NCBI RefSeq assembly: GCF_025725645.1
Contig: NZ_CP107007.1
Coordinates: forward strand, 2,790,001-2,854,000
Source: Halomonas sp. GD1P12
Lineage (GTDB): Bacteria > Pseudomonadota > Gammaproteobacteria > Pseudomonadales > Halomonadaceae
Reading direction: 5' to 3'
Length of the DNA stretch: 64,000 nucleotides
Part shown: one piece after another, positions 47,775-55,953 of the stretch
How the letters are laid out: each line of letters begins with the position of its first letter
Position numbering within the stretch: position 1 is the first letter of the stretch
Position numbers and translations under genes: made by a program
The notes under the pieces: model-generated
Seen by the model: only the letters and a program-made list of their open reading frames with translations
Database searches by the model: none
What the model was told of the DNA's origin: nothing

Positions 47775-48671
47775 CTATTCAAACACACCATCGGTCGAAA
47801 CGTTAGCCTCACTCGATGCCATACGCGCCTGGGCTTCGCGAATGCCGTCGCGCAGCGCCTCGCTCGTTTCGCCCTCGCCAAGGCTTGCCAGCGCCCGGCG
47901 CCAGCGGTCGATGGCAAGCTCATAATCGCCTTCGCCAAAGGCGTGAACGCCGAGAAGGCTCAGGATTTTGGGCTGGCGCGGGTCCTGCGCCAGCACTTCG
48001 TCGACCAGCGCCTGCACCTCGGGGGTCAGCGTGCGCTCAGCCATGAAAAAGCGCAGCTCTGCGAGTTCGCTCAAAAGCGCCGGTGCGCGGCCTTCGATAG
48101 CGATCAGCCGGTTCAGCGCCTTTGCCGCCTGCTCGAGCCGGCCGGTTTCGCGATAGAGCGTGAACAGCGTTCCCCAGACGTTGGGGTTACCGGGCTGGCG
48201 GCCAGCCTCGGCTTCCAGCGGTGCAATGTAGCTCTCGAAAGAGTGCCCCGGGGTGCTCTCCCAGGCACTTCGCAGCGCGTAGAGCCGCAGATCACCCTCG
48301 GCGCCGCTTCGCTGGTAGCCGACCACCGCCGCGACGAGCACCGCTACCGCCACCAGCGGCACGACCCGCCGCCCGGCGCCTGGCTTTTTCAGCGCGCGTC
48401 GGGGCGCGGGCGCGGTATCCTCAAGAAGGCTTCGCTCGAGCTCGAGTTTGTCCTCGTCAAAACGCGCCTGGTCGATGTCGCCACGATCGAGTGCGCTTTC
48501 CAATGAGGTGAGCCGGCGGCGAAAAATGGCGACGTTCTGGCGGTTGGCATCATCGCGCTCTTCAAAACGGCGCTGAGCCTCAAACAGCGCCCGCGCTCGC
48601 CAAAGCGGCGACAGCATCAGCCAAAGCGCCGGTAGCGCCGTGATCAGAAGTGCGATCCAGAGCGGCGTCAT
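47775..48671 (-). CDS. ccmI: Cytochrome c biogenesis protein CcmI
   Basis: CcmI holds apocytochrome c for heme ligation together with CcmF and CcmH. The 298-residue protein has two N-terminal membrane segments flanking a basic-acidic cytoplasmic loop (about 5-25 and 95-115) and a periplasmic TPR region (about 130-270; for example WGTLFTLYRETGRLEQAAKA). The start overlaps the ccmH stop as ATGA. It is the last gene of the ccm operon. Confidence 0.92.
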   Translation of the reverse strand: MTPLWIALLITALPALWLMLSPLWRARALFEAQRRFEERDDANRQNVAIFRRRLTSLESALDRGDIDQARFDEDKLELERSLLEDTAPAPRRALKKPGAGRRVVPLVAVAVLVAAVVGYQRSGAEGDLRLYALRSAWESTPGHSFESYIAPLEAEAGRQPGNPNVWGTLFTLYRETGRLEQAAKALNRLIAIEGRAPALLSELAELRFFMAERTLTPEVQALVDEVLAQDPRQPKILSLLGVHAFGEGDYELAIDRWRRALASLGEGETSEALRDGIREAQARMASSEANVSTDGVFE

Positions 48672-49138
48672 GGGCTCTTCTCCTCGTCGATCAGCGCCTC
48701 GAGCCGGGCGCGCTCTTCGCGGCTCAGCGCGCGATGCGACGCCTGGCGTCGGGCGCGCACGATCAGCGAAAGCACCAGCGCGGCGAGGACCACAAGCGCC
48801 ACCGGGATGCCCCAGAGCAGGTAGGTGCGGTTTTCAAGGCGCGGGTTGTAGAGGATGTACTCGCCGAAGCGCTCCACCATGTGATTGACGATTTCGCCAT
48901 CCGACTGCCCCTGGTGGAGCAGCTCGAAAACGCGCTGACGCATGTCGGCGGCGATGGGCGCGCTGGAGTCGTCGATCGCCTGGTTTTCGCACAGCGGGCA
49001 GCGCATCGAAGCGGTCAGATCGACGTAGCGCCGCTCGAGCACCGGATCACTGAACTCGCGCACCTCGATCGCCGCCAGCGCCGAGCCGGCCACCAGTAGC
49101 AGCGCCAGTACTCCCACTAACCGCCGGATCATCGCCAC
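48668..49138 (-). CDS. ccmH: Cytochrome c maturation protein CcmH (CycL type)
   Basis: CcmH is the thiol-disulfide partner that reduces the apocytochrome CxxC. The 156-residue protein has a signal/anchor segment (about 4-23), the active site RCPLCENQAI (the LRCxxC motif), a three-helix periplasmic domain with GQSDGEIVNHMVERFG, and a C-terminal membrane helix (about 108-130). It overlaps ccmG upstream by 10 nt and ccmI downstream by 4 nt. Confidence 0.94.
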   Translation of the reverse strand: MAMIRRLVGVLALLLVAGSALAAIEVREFSDPVLERRYVDLTASMRCPLCENQAIDDSSAPIAADMRQRVFELLHQGQSDGEIVNHMVERFGEYILYNPRLENRTYLLWGIPVALVVLAALVLSLIVRARRQASHRALSREERARLEALIDEEKSP

Positions 49139-49653
49139 TTCTCCACCTCCGGCAGGATCTGCGCTTGCACGTTCTCCGGGGAGATATAGCCCTTGTGGTG
49201 GTAGCGAATCACCCCCTTTTCATCGACCAGAAAGGTTTCCGGCGCGCCGTAGACGCCGAGATCGAAGCCCAGGCTGCCGTCAGGGTCGAACACGTTGACC
49301 TCGAAAGGATTGCCGTACTGCTGGAGAAATTCGGTGCCCTTCTCGCGAGTATCGCGGTAGTTCACCCCGACCAGACGGATGCCATGATCGGCCAGTTCTA
49401 GAAGCTGGGGCATCTCCTGCTTGCAGGCCGGGCACCACTCGCCCCACACGTTGACCAGCGTCACCTGGCCGCGCAAAAGCGACTCGTCCACGCGGCGCGT
49501 CTCGTCGCCAAGCGTGGTGGCGCTAAAGGCGGGAAACTCGCGGGCCATGAGTGCCGAGTCGCGCTGGCTTGGGTCGCGCGAAAGCCCCTGGTAGAAAAAC
49601 AGCGCGATGCCGACGAAGCCGAGCGGCAGCAGTAGCAATAGCCAGCGTCTCAT
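49129..49653 (-). CDS. ccmG: Thiol:disulfide interchange protein CcmG (DsbE)
   Basis: The 174-residue thioredoxin-fold protein is anchored by an N-terminal helix (about 3-22). Its active site is WCPAC in NVWGEWCPACKQEMP, and the acidic groove characteristic of DsbE lies nearby. It passes electrons from CcdA or DsbD to CcmH and apocytochrome. The start overlaps the ccmF stop as ATGA. Confidence 0.95.
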   Translation of the reverse strand: MRRWLLLLLPLGFVGIALFFYQGLSRDPSQRDSALMAREFPAFSATTLGDETRRVDESLLRGQVTLVNVWGEWCPACKQEMPQLLELADHGIRLVGVNYRDTREKGTEFLQQYGNPFEVNVFDPDGSLGFDLGVYGAPETFLVDEKGVIRYHHKGYISPENVQAQILPEVEKWR

Positions 49654-51626
49654 GGCGTGACCTCGCGTTGGATGGGGGAAGACGCGCGCCGGTAGCGCCG
49701 GTCGATCACCGCCAGCACCCCGCCAAGCGCCATCAATAGCGCCCCGAGCCAGAGCCAGCGCACGAAGGGCTTGTACTGCACGCGCATGGCATAGCTGCCG
49801 TCGTCGAGGTCTTCGCCCATCGCCACGTAAAGATCGCGAAAAATCCCGGGGCTCAGCGCGACCTGGGTCATGGGCATGCCGGTGGCCAGATAAAGCCGCT
49901 TTTCCGGGCGCATGATGAACGCGCGCCCGTCGCCGCCCTTGCGCACCTCGATCACCGAGGTATCCGCCAAAAAGTTCGGCCCGCGGCGGCTAGTCAGCTC
50001 GCGCATGGTGAACTCATAGCCGGCGACCTCGACCGCGGTGTCCGGCGCCATGCGCACGTTGCGCTCGACGTTGTAGTTCGATACCACCGTCACCCCGACG
50101 ATGGTCACGGCGAGTCCCACGTGGCCGAGCACCATGCCCCAGTAAGCGAGCGACAGCTTGCCAAGCCCGCGCCGGACCGAGCTCGCCCGGCGGCAGGTCG
50201 CGACCACGTCGCGAACCAGCGGCAGCACGATCCAGAGTGCGGCCAGAAGCCCAAGGCTCACCCACGGGTTCCAGCGCCCGGCGAAGAGCAGCGGCGCCGC
50301 CATGCTGAACACGAACGCGGCAAGCCCGGAGAGCCACAGCGTACGCTTGAGCTCGACAAAGGGCATGCGCTTCCAGCGCGACACGGGGCCTGCCCCCATG
50401 AACAGGCACATCACCAGGGTAAGCGGCACGAACAGCGCGTTGAAGTACGGCGGGCCGACGCTGATCTTGCCAAGGCCCAGCGAGTCCAGAATCAACGGGT
50501 AAACGGTGCCGAGCAGCACCGTGACGGTCATGATTACCAAGAGGAAATTGTTGATCAACAACAGCGCGTCCCGCGAGCACCAGCCAAAGCCGACCCGGTG
50601 GCTGACCCGGGGCGCACGCAGCGCGAACAGCAAAAGCGACAGCGTCACCGTCACACCCAGCAGCACCAGGATGAAAAAGCCGCGGGCCGGGTCGTTGGCG
50701 AAGGCGTGCACCGAGGTGAGCACGCCGGAGCGCACTAAAAACGTGCCCATCAGCGAAAGCGCAAAGGTGGTGATCGCCAGAAGTACCGTCCAGCTTTTGA
50801 AGGAGCCGCGCTTTTCGGTCACCGCCAGCGAGTGCAAAAGCGCCGTGCCGGTCAGCCAGGGCAGAAGCGAAGCGTTCTCGACCGGGTCCCAGAACCACCA
50901 GCCGCCCCAGCCAAGCTCGTAGTACGCCCACCAGCTGCCAAGCGCGATGCCCACGGTCAAAAACGCCCAGGCCAGATTCGCCCAGGGCCTGGCCCAGCGC
51001 GTCCAGGCCGCGTCGAGGCGCCCGCCCATCAGCGCGGCGATGGCGAAGGCGAAGACCACCGAAAAACCGACGTAGCCCATGTAGAGCATCGGCGGATGGA
51101 TCACCAGGCCGAAATCCTGCAGCAGCGGATTCAAGTCGGCGCCGTCGCCGGGCACGTTGGGCAGCAGCCGCTCGAAGGGGTTGGAGGTAAGCAGTATGAA
51201 AAGCAGAAAGCCGACGCTCACGAGCCCCATCACGCCAAGCACGCGGGCGACCATGTCGCGGGGCAGCGCGCGGGAGAAGCGCGAGGCGGCAAAGCCCCAG
51301 CCCGCGAGCATCAAACTCCACAAAAGTACCGAGCCTTCGTGATTGCCCCAGACGGCACTGGCCTTGTAGTACCAGGGCAGCAACGAGTTGGAGTTGTTGG
51401 CCACGTTGGCCACGCTGAAGTCGTCGAGCAGGTAGCTTGCAGTCAAACACACGTAAGCCGCGCCCAGAAACAGAAACTGCCCCGCCGCCATCGGCGCCCC
51501 GTACGCCATCCAGAGCGGGCGCCGGCTCGCGCTTCCGGCCAGCGGCAGGATCGCCTGAAGCGCGGCCATCGAAAGCGCCAGAATCAGCGCGAAGTGGCCG
51601 ACCTCGGGAATCATCCGTATCCACAT
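49650..51626 (-). CDS. ccmF: Heme lyase subunit CcmF
   Basis: CcmF carries out thioether bond formation with CcmH and CcmI. The 658-residue membrane protein has about 13 to 15 helices, the tryptophan-rich WWD heme-handling motif GWGGWWFWDPVENASLLPW, and His residues in the flanking loops. Length fits CcmF. It lies 3 nt after ccmE and overlaps ccmG by 4 nt. Confidence 0.96.
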   Translation of the reverse strand: MWIRMIPEVGHFALILALSMAALQAILPLAGSASRRPLWMAYGAPMAAGQFLFLGAAYVCLTASYLLDDFSVANVANNSNSLLPWYYKASAVWGNHEGSVLLWSLMLAGWGFAASRFSRALPRDMVARVLGVMGLVSVGFLLFILLTSNPFERLLPNVPGDGADLNPLLQDFGLVIHPPMLYMGYVGFSVVFAFAIAALMGGRLDAAWTRWARPWANLAWAFLTVGIALGSWWAYYELGWGGWWFWDPVENASLLPWLTGTALLHSLAVTEKRGSFKSWTVLLAITTFALSLMGTFLVRSGVLTSVHAFANDPARGFFILVLLGVTVTLSLLLFALRAPRVSHRVGFGWCSRDALLLINNFLLVIMTVTVLLGTVYPLILDSLGLGKISVGPPYFNALFVPLTLVMCLFMGAGPVSRWKRMPFVELKRTLWLSGLAAFVFSMAAPLLFAGRWNPWVSLGLLAALWIVLPLVRDVVATCRRASSVRRGLGKLSLAYWGMVLGHVGLAVTIVGVTVVSNYNVERNVRMAPDTAVEVAGYEFTMRELTSRRGPNFLADTSVIEVRKGGDGRAFIMRPEKRLYLATGMPMTQVALSPGIFRDLYVAMGEDLDDGSYAMRVQYKPFVRWLWLGALLMALGGVLAVIDRRYRRASSPIQREVTP

Positions 51627-51629
51627 GGG

Positions 51630-52130
51630 CTAGTCGTCCTCGCGGGTCGGCGCCGCCAAACGCTCGGCGACACGCGCGGCCTTTTGCTGGTAGTCCGACG
51701 GCGCGTAGCCCGCGTCTTCCAACGCCTTTGCCACTTCCGGCGGCATGTAGTTTTCATCGTGACGGGCAAGCACCTTGTCGGCGCGAATTCGCCCATCGCG
51801 CTGGAGTTCGCCGACCACGACCACGCCCTGACCTTCGCGAAAGAGATCCGGCAGGATGCCGCTATAAAAGACCTCGACCTCCTCCACGTAGTCGGTAACG
51901 ACGAAGTCGACATCGAGGCTTTGCGGGTCGCGGGCGACCGACCCCTCCTTGACCAGGCCCCCGGCGCGAATCTGGCGCTCGAGCGGCGCTTCGCCCATCG
52001 CGATCTGCACCGGGCTAAAAAACAGGTTTATGTTGGCGCGCAGCGCATAGAGCGTTAGCCCCAGAGCCACCGCCGCCAGCACCACCAGCCCCAAGAGCGC
52101 GAACAGTCGCTGTTGTCGTTTAGGCGTCAT
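51630..52130 (-). CDS. ccmE: Heme chaperone CcmE
   Basis: The 166-residue protein carries heme covalently in the periplasm. It has an N-terminal helix (about 9-28), an OB-fold domain, and the heme-binding His in [13 protein letters not shown] with the conserved Asp and Tyr. The ATG at 52130 gives the normal N terminus MTPKRQQR; the open frame upstream to 52325 is the shadow of ccmD. It overlaps ccmD by 11 nt. Confidence 0.95.
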   Translation of the reverse strand: MTPKRQQRLFALLGLVVLAAVALGLTLYALRANINLFFSPVQIAMGEAPLERQIRAGGLVKEGSVARDPQSLDVDFVVTDYVEEVEVFYSGILPDLFREGQGVVVVGELQRDGRIRADKVLARHDENYMPPEVAKALEDAGYAPSDYQQKAARVAERLAAPTREDD

Positions 52131-52347
52131 CGCTGACCTCGGTTGGCGTGGGGATGGAGGGAGACTCGGTGCGGGCGCGCTCGCGCCGGGCGCGCCGTGA
52201 GAGCGCCTTGAGCAGCGCGCGCCGCTCGAGCTTCGCCTGCCAAAAGCAGAGCAACAGCAGCGCCGCGGTGACGCCCCAGGCCGACCAGACGTACACGCCG
52301 TGGCCGCCCATGGCGAAAAACGCACCGAGTGAGTCGAAGGCGCTCAT
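52120..52347 (-). CDS. ccmD: Heme exporter protein CcmD
   Basis: CcmD is a small membrane protein needed to release holo-CcmE from the CcmABC complex. The 75-residue product has the family pattern [13 protein letters not shown] then a single helix LLLLCFW and a basic stretch [17 protein letters not shown]. It overlaps ccmC by 4 nt and ccmE by 11 nt. Confidence 0.92.
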   Translation of the reverse strand: MSAFDSLGAFFAMGGHGVYVWSAWGVTAALLLLCFWQAKLERRALLKALSRRARRERARTESPSIPTPTEVSDDA

Positions 52348-53084
52348 GAAGAGGACTCCGTGAGCGCGCGCACCCAGCGCTTGTCGCCTTCGCGCCTTAA
52401 AATTTCGCTGCGCACGCGCACAAGCGTCAGCGCCGCGAAGAAGCTATAAAAGCCGATCACCATGAGCAAAAGCGGCAGCCACATCGACGCCGGCATGGCC
52501 GGGCGCTCGGTGAGCGAGAACGTGGCGGACTGGTGGAGCGTATACCACCACTCGACCGAATACTTGATGATCGGAATGTTGATCACCCCCACCATGGCGA
52601 GAAGCGACGCCGCCCGAGCCCCGCTCTGGCGGCTACCAAAGGCGCCGCGCAGTGCAATCACGCCCAGATAGAGAAACAGGAGAATCAGCATCGAGGTGAG
52701 CCTTGCGTCCCACACCCACCAGGTGCCCCAGGTCGGCACGCCCCACACGGCGCCGGAAAACAGCGCCGTAAACGTCATCACCGCGCCAAACGGCGCCATC
52801 ACCGCGGCGGCCATGTCGGCCACCTTGATCTTCCAGACCATGAACACCAGGCTTGAAAGCGCCATCGCAATGAATACCGATTGGGCCAGGAGTGCTGCCG
52901 GCACGTGCACGTAGATGATGCGAAAGCTCTCGCCCTGCTGATAGTCCGCCGGCGCCAACGCCAATCCCCAGACGCCCCCCGCGCCAAGCGACAGCGCCGC
53001 CAGCGCCCAGCACCAGGGTGTGAGCCGGCCGCTTAGCCGGTAAAACCACTGGGGTGATCCAAACTTGTGCACGATGGCCCACAT
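52344..53084 (-). CDS. ccmC: Heme exporter protein CcmC
   Basis: CcmC attaches heme to CcmE. The 246-residue protein has six membrane helices, the WWD motif [13 protein letters not shown] and conserved His in flanking loops (YVHVPAA and VEWWYTLHQ). Length is normal. It lies 9 nt after ccmB. Confidence 0.95.
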   Translation of the reverse strand: MWAIVHKFGSPQWFYRLSGRLTPWCWALAALSLGAGGVWGLALAPADYQQGESFRIIYVHVPAALLAQSVFIAMALSSLVFMVWKIKVADMAAAVMAPFGAVMTFTALFSGAVWGVPTWGTWWVWDARLTSMLILLFLYLGVIALRGAFGSRQSGARAASLLAMVGVINIPIIKYSVEWWYTLHQSATFSLTERPAMPASMWLPLLLMVIGFYSFFAALTLVRVRSEILRREGDKRWVRALTESSS

Positions 53085-53093
53085 GGCGGGTCC

Positions 53094-53810
53094 TCAACCG
53101 TTGAGACTGATACGAAGCGACGCGGCGATCGCCCAGGGGGCGAGCATCAGCGAAAGCGCCAAAAGCGCCCCCAAAATCGCGAGATAAGGCAAGGCGCTTT
53201 GCCCGTCGATGGCCGCCTCGACGGCGCCGGTACCAAACACCAGCACCGGAATGTAGAGCGGCAGGATCAAAAGCGAGGTCAGCACGCCGCCGCGAGCAAG
53301 CCCTACCGTGAGCGCCGCGCCGATCGCGCCGACCAAACTGAGTATGGCGCTGCCAAGCAGCAGCGACAGCGTCAGCACCGCGTAGCTGCCCGCGGTAAGC
53401 GCCAGGAGCGTGGCGAGCAGCGGCGCCGAAAGCGAAAGCGGTAGCCCGGTTATCAGCCAGTGCACGCACACCTTGGCAAGCGTTTGGGTCCAAAGCGGCT
53501 GCGGCGCGAGCATGAGTTGCGCAAGGCTCCCATCCTCGAAGTCGCCGCGAAAGAGCGTATCCAGCGACAGCAGCGCGGCCAGAAGCGCCGCCACCCACAA
53601 AAGCCCTGGCGCTATCACGGCCAAAAGCTTGGGGTCCGGCGAAATGCCGATCGGAAAGAGCGTGATCACCAGCGCGTAAAAGACCAGCGGATTGAGCGCC
53701 TCGCCTCGGCGACGAAACGCCAATGTTAGCCCGCGCGAGAGCGTGGCGATGAACGCACGCCCGGCCCCGTGAGGCGCCGCCCTTAATGCGCCGTCATTGC
53801 TGGCGCTCAT
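53094..53810 (-). CDS. ccmB: Heme exporter protein CcmB
   Basis: CcmB is the membrane part of the CcmAB ABC module, which uses ATP to release holo-CcmE. The 238-residue protein has six hydrophobic helices and the family stretch FEDGSLAQLMLAPQPLW in its first cytoplasmic loop. It overlaps ccmA by 4 nt. The first 15 residues might be trimmed if a later start is used. Confidence 0.93.
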   Translation of the reverse strand: MSASNDGALRAAPHGAGRAFIATLSRGLTLAFRRRGEALNPLVFYALVITLFPIGISPDPKLLAVIAPGLLWVAALLAALLSLDTLFRGDFEDGSLAQLMLAPQPLWTQTLAKVCVHWLITGLPLSLSAPLLATLLALTAGSYAVLTLSLLLGSAILSLVGAIGAALTVGLARGGVLTSLLILPLYIPVLVFGTGAVEAAIDGQSALPYLAILGALLALSLMLAPWAIAASLRISLNG

Positions 53811-54433
53811 GCCGGCCCCAGCTGCAGGCGGCGCACCCGCTCGAGCCCGCCAAGCGCGTGGTGAGTGGTGATGATGACGCTTCCCCCCGTTCTGGCGTGG
53901 TGCGAAAGCCGCTGCTCCAGCATCAAAACGCCTTCGCGGTCGAGCGCCGTAAAGGGCTCGTCGAGCACCCAGAGCGGCCGGGGTGTGAGCGTCAACCGGG
54001 CAAGCGCCACGCGCCGGTTCTGGCCGGCGGAGAGCCGCCCGACGGGCGTATCCTCGAACCCGGCAAGCCCGACATCATTAAGCGCACGCTCGCAGCCAGC
54101 CTCATCCGGCGGCTCACCGCCCAGCGCCTGATACCAGGCCAGATTCTCGAGCGGCGTCAGCCCCGCCTTCACGCCGGGCGCGTGGCCCAGATAGAGCAGG
54201 TTCGCCAGAAACACATCGCGGCAGGTGCGAAGGGGCTGACCATTGAACTCAAGCGCGCCTTCATAATCGTCGAGCTGCCCGGAGAGAATCTTCAAAAGCG
54301 TGGTCTTGCCGCTGCCGTTAGGCCCCTCGACGCGCAGGATCTCGCCGCGTTCAAGCGTCACGTTCAAACCCACGAACAGCCAGCGGTCGTCGCGCTCGCA
54401 GGCAAGCTGTCGGGCTTGAAGGCGCAGGCTCAA
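53807..54433 (-). CDS. ccmA: Heme exporter ATP-binding protein CcmA
   Basis: CcmA is the ATPase of the CcmAB complex. The 208-residue protein has Walker A GPNGSGKTT, the signature LSAGQNRRVALARL, Walker B LWVLDEPFTALD and the H-loop in ITTHH. I start it at the TTG 54433 because GGAG lies seven bases upstream and the N terminus LSLRLQARQLACERD fits the family; open frame continues to 54475 without a ribosome site. It is the first gene of the ccmABCDEFGHI operon. Confidence 0.93.
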   Translation of the reverse strand: MSLRLQARQLACERDDRWLFVGLNVTLERGEILRVEGPNGSGKTTLLKILSGQLDDYEGALEFNGQPLRTCRDVFLANLLYLGHAPGVKAGLTPLENLAWYQALGGEPPDEAGCERALNDVGLAGFEDTPVGRLSAGQNRRVALARLTLTPRPLWVLDEPFTALDREGVLMLEQRLSHHARTGGSVIITTHHALGGLERVRRLQLGPA

Positions 54434-54603
54434 GGGGCATCTCCAGGGCGTGAAGTTCGCGCGCACTGTACACAAAAATGCGCTTTCCCGCCAGCAAGCC
54501 GGCCCCGGTAAAGCGACGTGAACGCCGCTCGCGCCTGACGTTGCGGGTACGAGCGGTCAAGCGTTGAAACCGGTCTCCAGGTAAACGCCCTACAGGGGTA
54601 GCA

Positions 54604-54651
54604 CTGTATTTAAAAACAGGTTTATACTCCAACCACTGTATGAAAAGACAT
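54604..54651 (+). promoter_or_regulatory. Tandem LexA (SOS) boxes over a promoter
   Basis: A perfect CTGT-N8-ACAG site (CTGTATTTAAAAACAG, 54604-54619) is followed 16 nt later by a near-perfect one (CTGTATGAAAAGACAT, 54636-54651). Between them lies a TATACT hexamer (54623-54628) that fits a -10 element, so one box covers the -35/-10 spacer and the other the start of transcription. The -35 is weak. This is the layout expected for strong LexA repression of the small S24-like gene that begins at 54710. Confidence 0.75.
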
Positions 54652-54709
54652 GCTCTGCGCTTTTCACTTGTTCACGCCCAGGGAGCGGGCGATTGCTGGA
54701 GAGAAACCG

Positions 54710-55111
54710 ATGATCGCATCACGACCGATTGAGCCTGCCACCGCCTCGCGCGTCGCGGCCAGCACGCGTAACCCCGCCCTTAAGCGGGTAACCGGTGAGC
54801 AGCGTGAAGTCACCCGGCGCAACACCTATGCGCTGCGCGTTCGCGGTCATCGCATGCAGCAGTACAATCTGTTTGACGGCGACGTGATCGTGATTCACCG
54901 CCAGCAGCGCGGTGGCCACCGGGAAATCGCCACCGCGACGATCAACCAGCGCGAAATCGCCCTCAAGGAGCTGTCGATCAGCCGGCTTGGCCTGCGCCTG
55001 TGCGCCGAAGGCGAGGCGATGCCGACGGTTTTCCTGCATAATAGCGATATACAGGTGCTGGGCATGGTGATGGGCGTTGAAAGCCCCGCCGCAACCACTC
55101 GGCGCCACTAA
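54710..55111 (+). CDS. SOS-controlled S24 (LexA/UmuD)-like protein lacking the catalytic Ser
   Basis: The 133-residue protein consists of a 38-residue basic, unstructured-looking N terminus and one S24 peptidase-like domain (about 39-125). The domain follows LexA/UmuD closely: YALRVRGHRM aligns with the GxSM strand, LFDGDVIVIHRQ with the DGDL strand, and ALKEL with the VKRL strand. The catalytic Ser position is Arg (R48, GHRM) while the Lys survives (K86). No helix-turn-helix and no Ala-Gly or Cys-Gly cleavage site precede it. It therefore cannot self-cleave in the known way. The ATG at 54710 has GGAGAG six bases upstream. It lies 20 nt before yigZ and behind two LexA boxes. Function is unknown; a UmuD'-like partner or decoy role is inference. 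Confidence 0.75.
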   Translation: MIASRPIEPATASRVAASTRNPALKRVTGEQREVTRRNTYALRVRGHRMQQYNLFDGDVIVIHRQQRGGHREIATATINQREIALKELSISRLGLRLCAEGEAMPTVFLHNSDIQVLGMVMGVESPAATTRRH

Positions 55112-55130
55112 CCGTTTCAGGGAGCCCCGC

Positions 55131-55754
55131 TTGCGCTACCGAGCCCCCGACCTTGCGCTCGACACCCGTTTTGAAGCCGAGCTTGTCATCGAGAAAAGCC
55201 AGTTCATCGCCTGGCTTTGCCACGCGCCGACGCCAGAGGCCTTCGAGACGCTTTTAAAAGCGGCGCGGTCGGCGCACCCAAGCGCCAGCCACCACTGCAG
55301 CGCCTTCATTGCCGGCCCGCCCGGCGAGCAGACCCATATCGGATTTTCTGACGACGGCGAGCCCGGCGGCACCGCGGGGCGGCCGATGTTTCAGGCACTT
55401 TCGGGAAGCGGGCTCGGTGAAATCGGCTGCGTGGTCATCCGCTACTTCGGCGGCACCAAACTCGGCACCGGCGGGCTGGCCCGTGCCTATGCTCAGTCGG
55501 TGAATAAAGCCCTCGAGACGCTGCCTACGCGCGAAATCGTCGAGCGTACTTCCTACCGTGTAAAGGTCGATTTCGCCCAGGAAGCCCAGGCCCGCGCCTA
55601 CTTCGACGAACAGAGCGCGCCCATTACGGGTGCCGACTACGACGGCCAGGGCGTGACGCTGACCGTCGCCTGGCCCACCGACGAGCCGGCGGATTTCACC
55701 GTGCTCGAAAGTCGCCTGAAAAGCGCGCTGGACATTCAACGCGTCAAAACCTGA
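55131..55754 (+). CDS. yigZ: YigZ/IMPACT family protein
   Basis: The 207-residue protein has the IMPACT/UPF0029 N-terminal domain (about 15-125, with KSQFIAWL, HHCSAFI, FSDDGEPGGTAGRPM and YFGGTKLGTGGL) and a ferredoxin-like C-terminal domain (about 135-205). The family binds nucleic acid and has been linked to translational control; its bacterial role is not settled. I use the TTG at 55131, with AGGGAG six to seven bases upstream; the frame is open to 55077. It may be transcribed with the SOS-controlled gene upstream. Confidence 0.85.
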   Translation: MRYRAPDLALDTRFEAELVIEKSQFIAWLCHAPTPEAFETLLKAARSAHPSASHHCSAFIAGPPGEQTHIGFSDDGEPGGTAGRPMFQALSGSGLGEIGCVVIRYFGGTKLGTGGLARAYAQSVNKALETLPTREIVERTSYRVKVDFAQEAQARAYFDEQSAPITGADYDGQGVTLTVAWPTDEPADFTVLESRLKSALDIQRVKT

Positions 55755-55784
55755 CACGCCCCGCTCGAAAGCGGGGCGTGTCAG
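55751..55784 (+). terminator. Long perfect hairpin at the end of yigZ
   Basis: A 14-bp perfect stem (CTGACACGCCCCGC pairing with GCGGGGCGTGTCAG) with a 6-nt loop includes the yigZ stop codon. No T run follows, so termination may be partial or the hairpin may protect the mRNA end. Confidence 0.55.
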
Positions 55785-55814
55785 TTAGCCCATTCGTCTA
55801 ATCCGGTGCAGGAA

Positions 55815-55916
55815 GCGGTGTCGCCCACCCCTACGTGAGGCGCTGTGAACCCTTCCCTGGGCGCTACTTTCGCCATCCCTGGCGAAAAACCCTCACTACG
55901 GGCTGCTCGACACCGC
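55815..55916. repeat. REP-like imperfect palindrome, about 100 bp
   Basis: Outer arms GCGGTGTCG (55815-55823) and CGACACCGC (55908-55916) are perfect inverted repeats. Inner arms CTACGTGAGG (55831-55840) and CCTCACTACG (55891-55900) pair imperfectly. The middle has paired CCCTGG words. It fills the gap between yigZ and oadB and looks like an extragenic repeat element; I cannot count copies from one window. Confidence 0.5.
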
Positions 55917-55953
55917 GCCACGTTCTCTGACGCTTTCACTTACACCGCGGCTT

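Noticed and set aside
50014..51624. A 536-codon frame overlapping ccmF on the same strand
   Set aside because: Arg/Ala/Gly-rich translation with no membrane helices, while the ccmF frame gives a normal protein.
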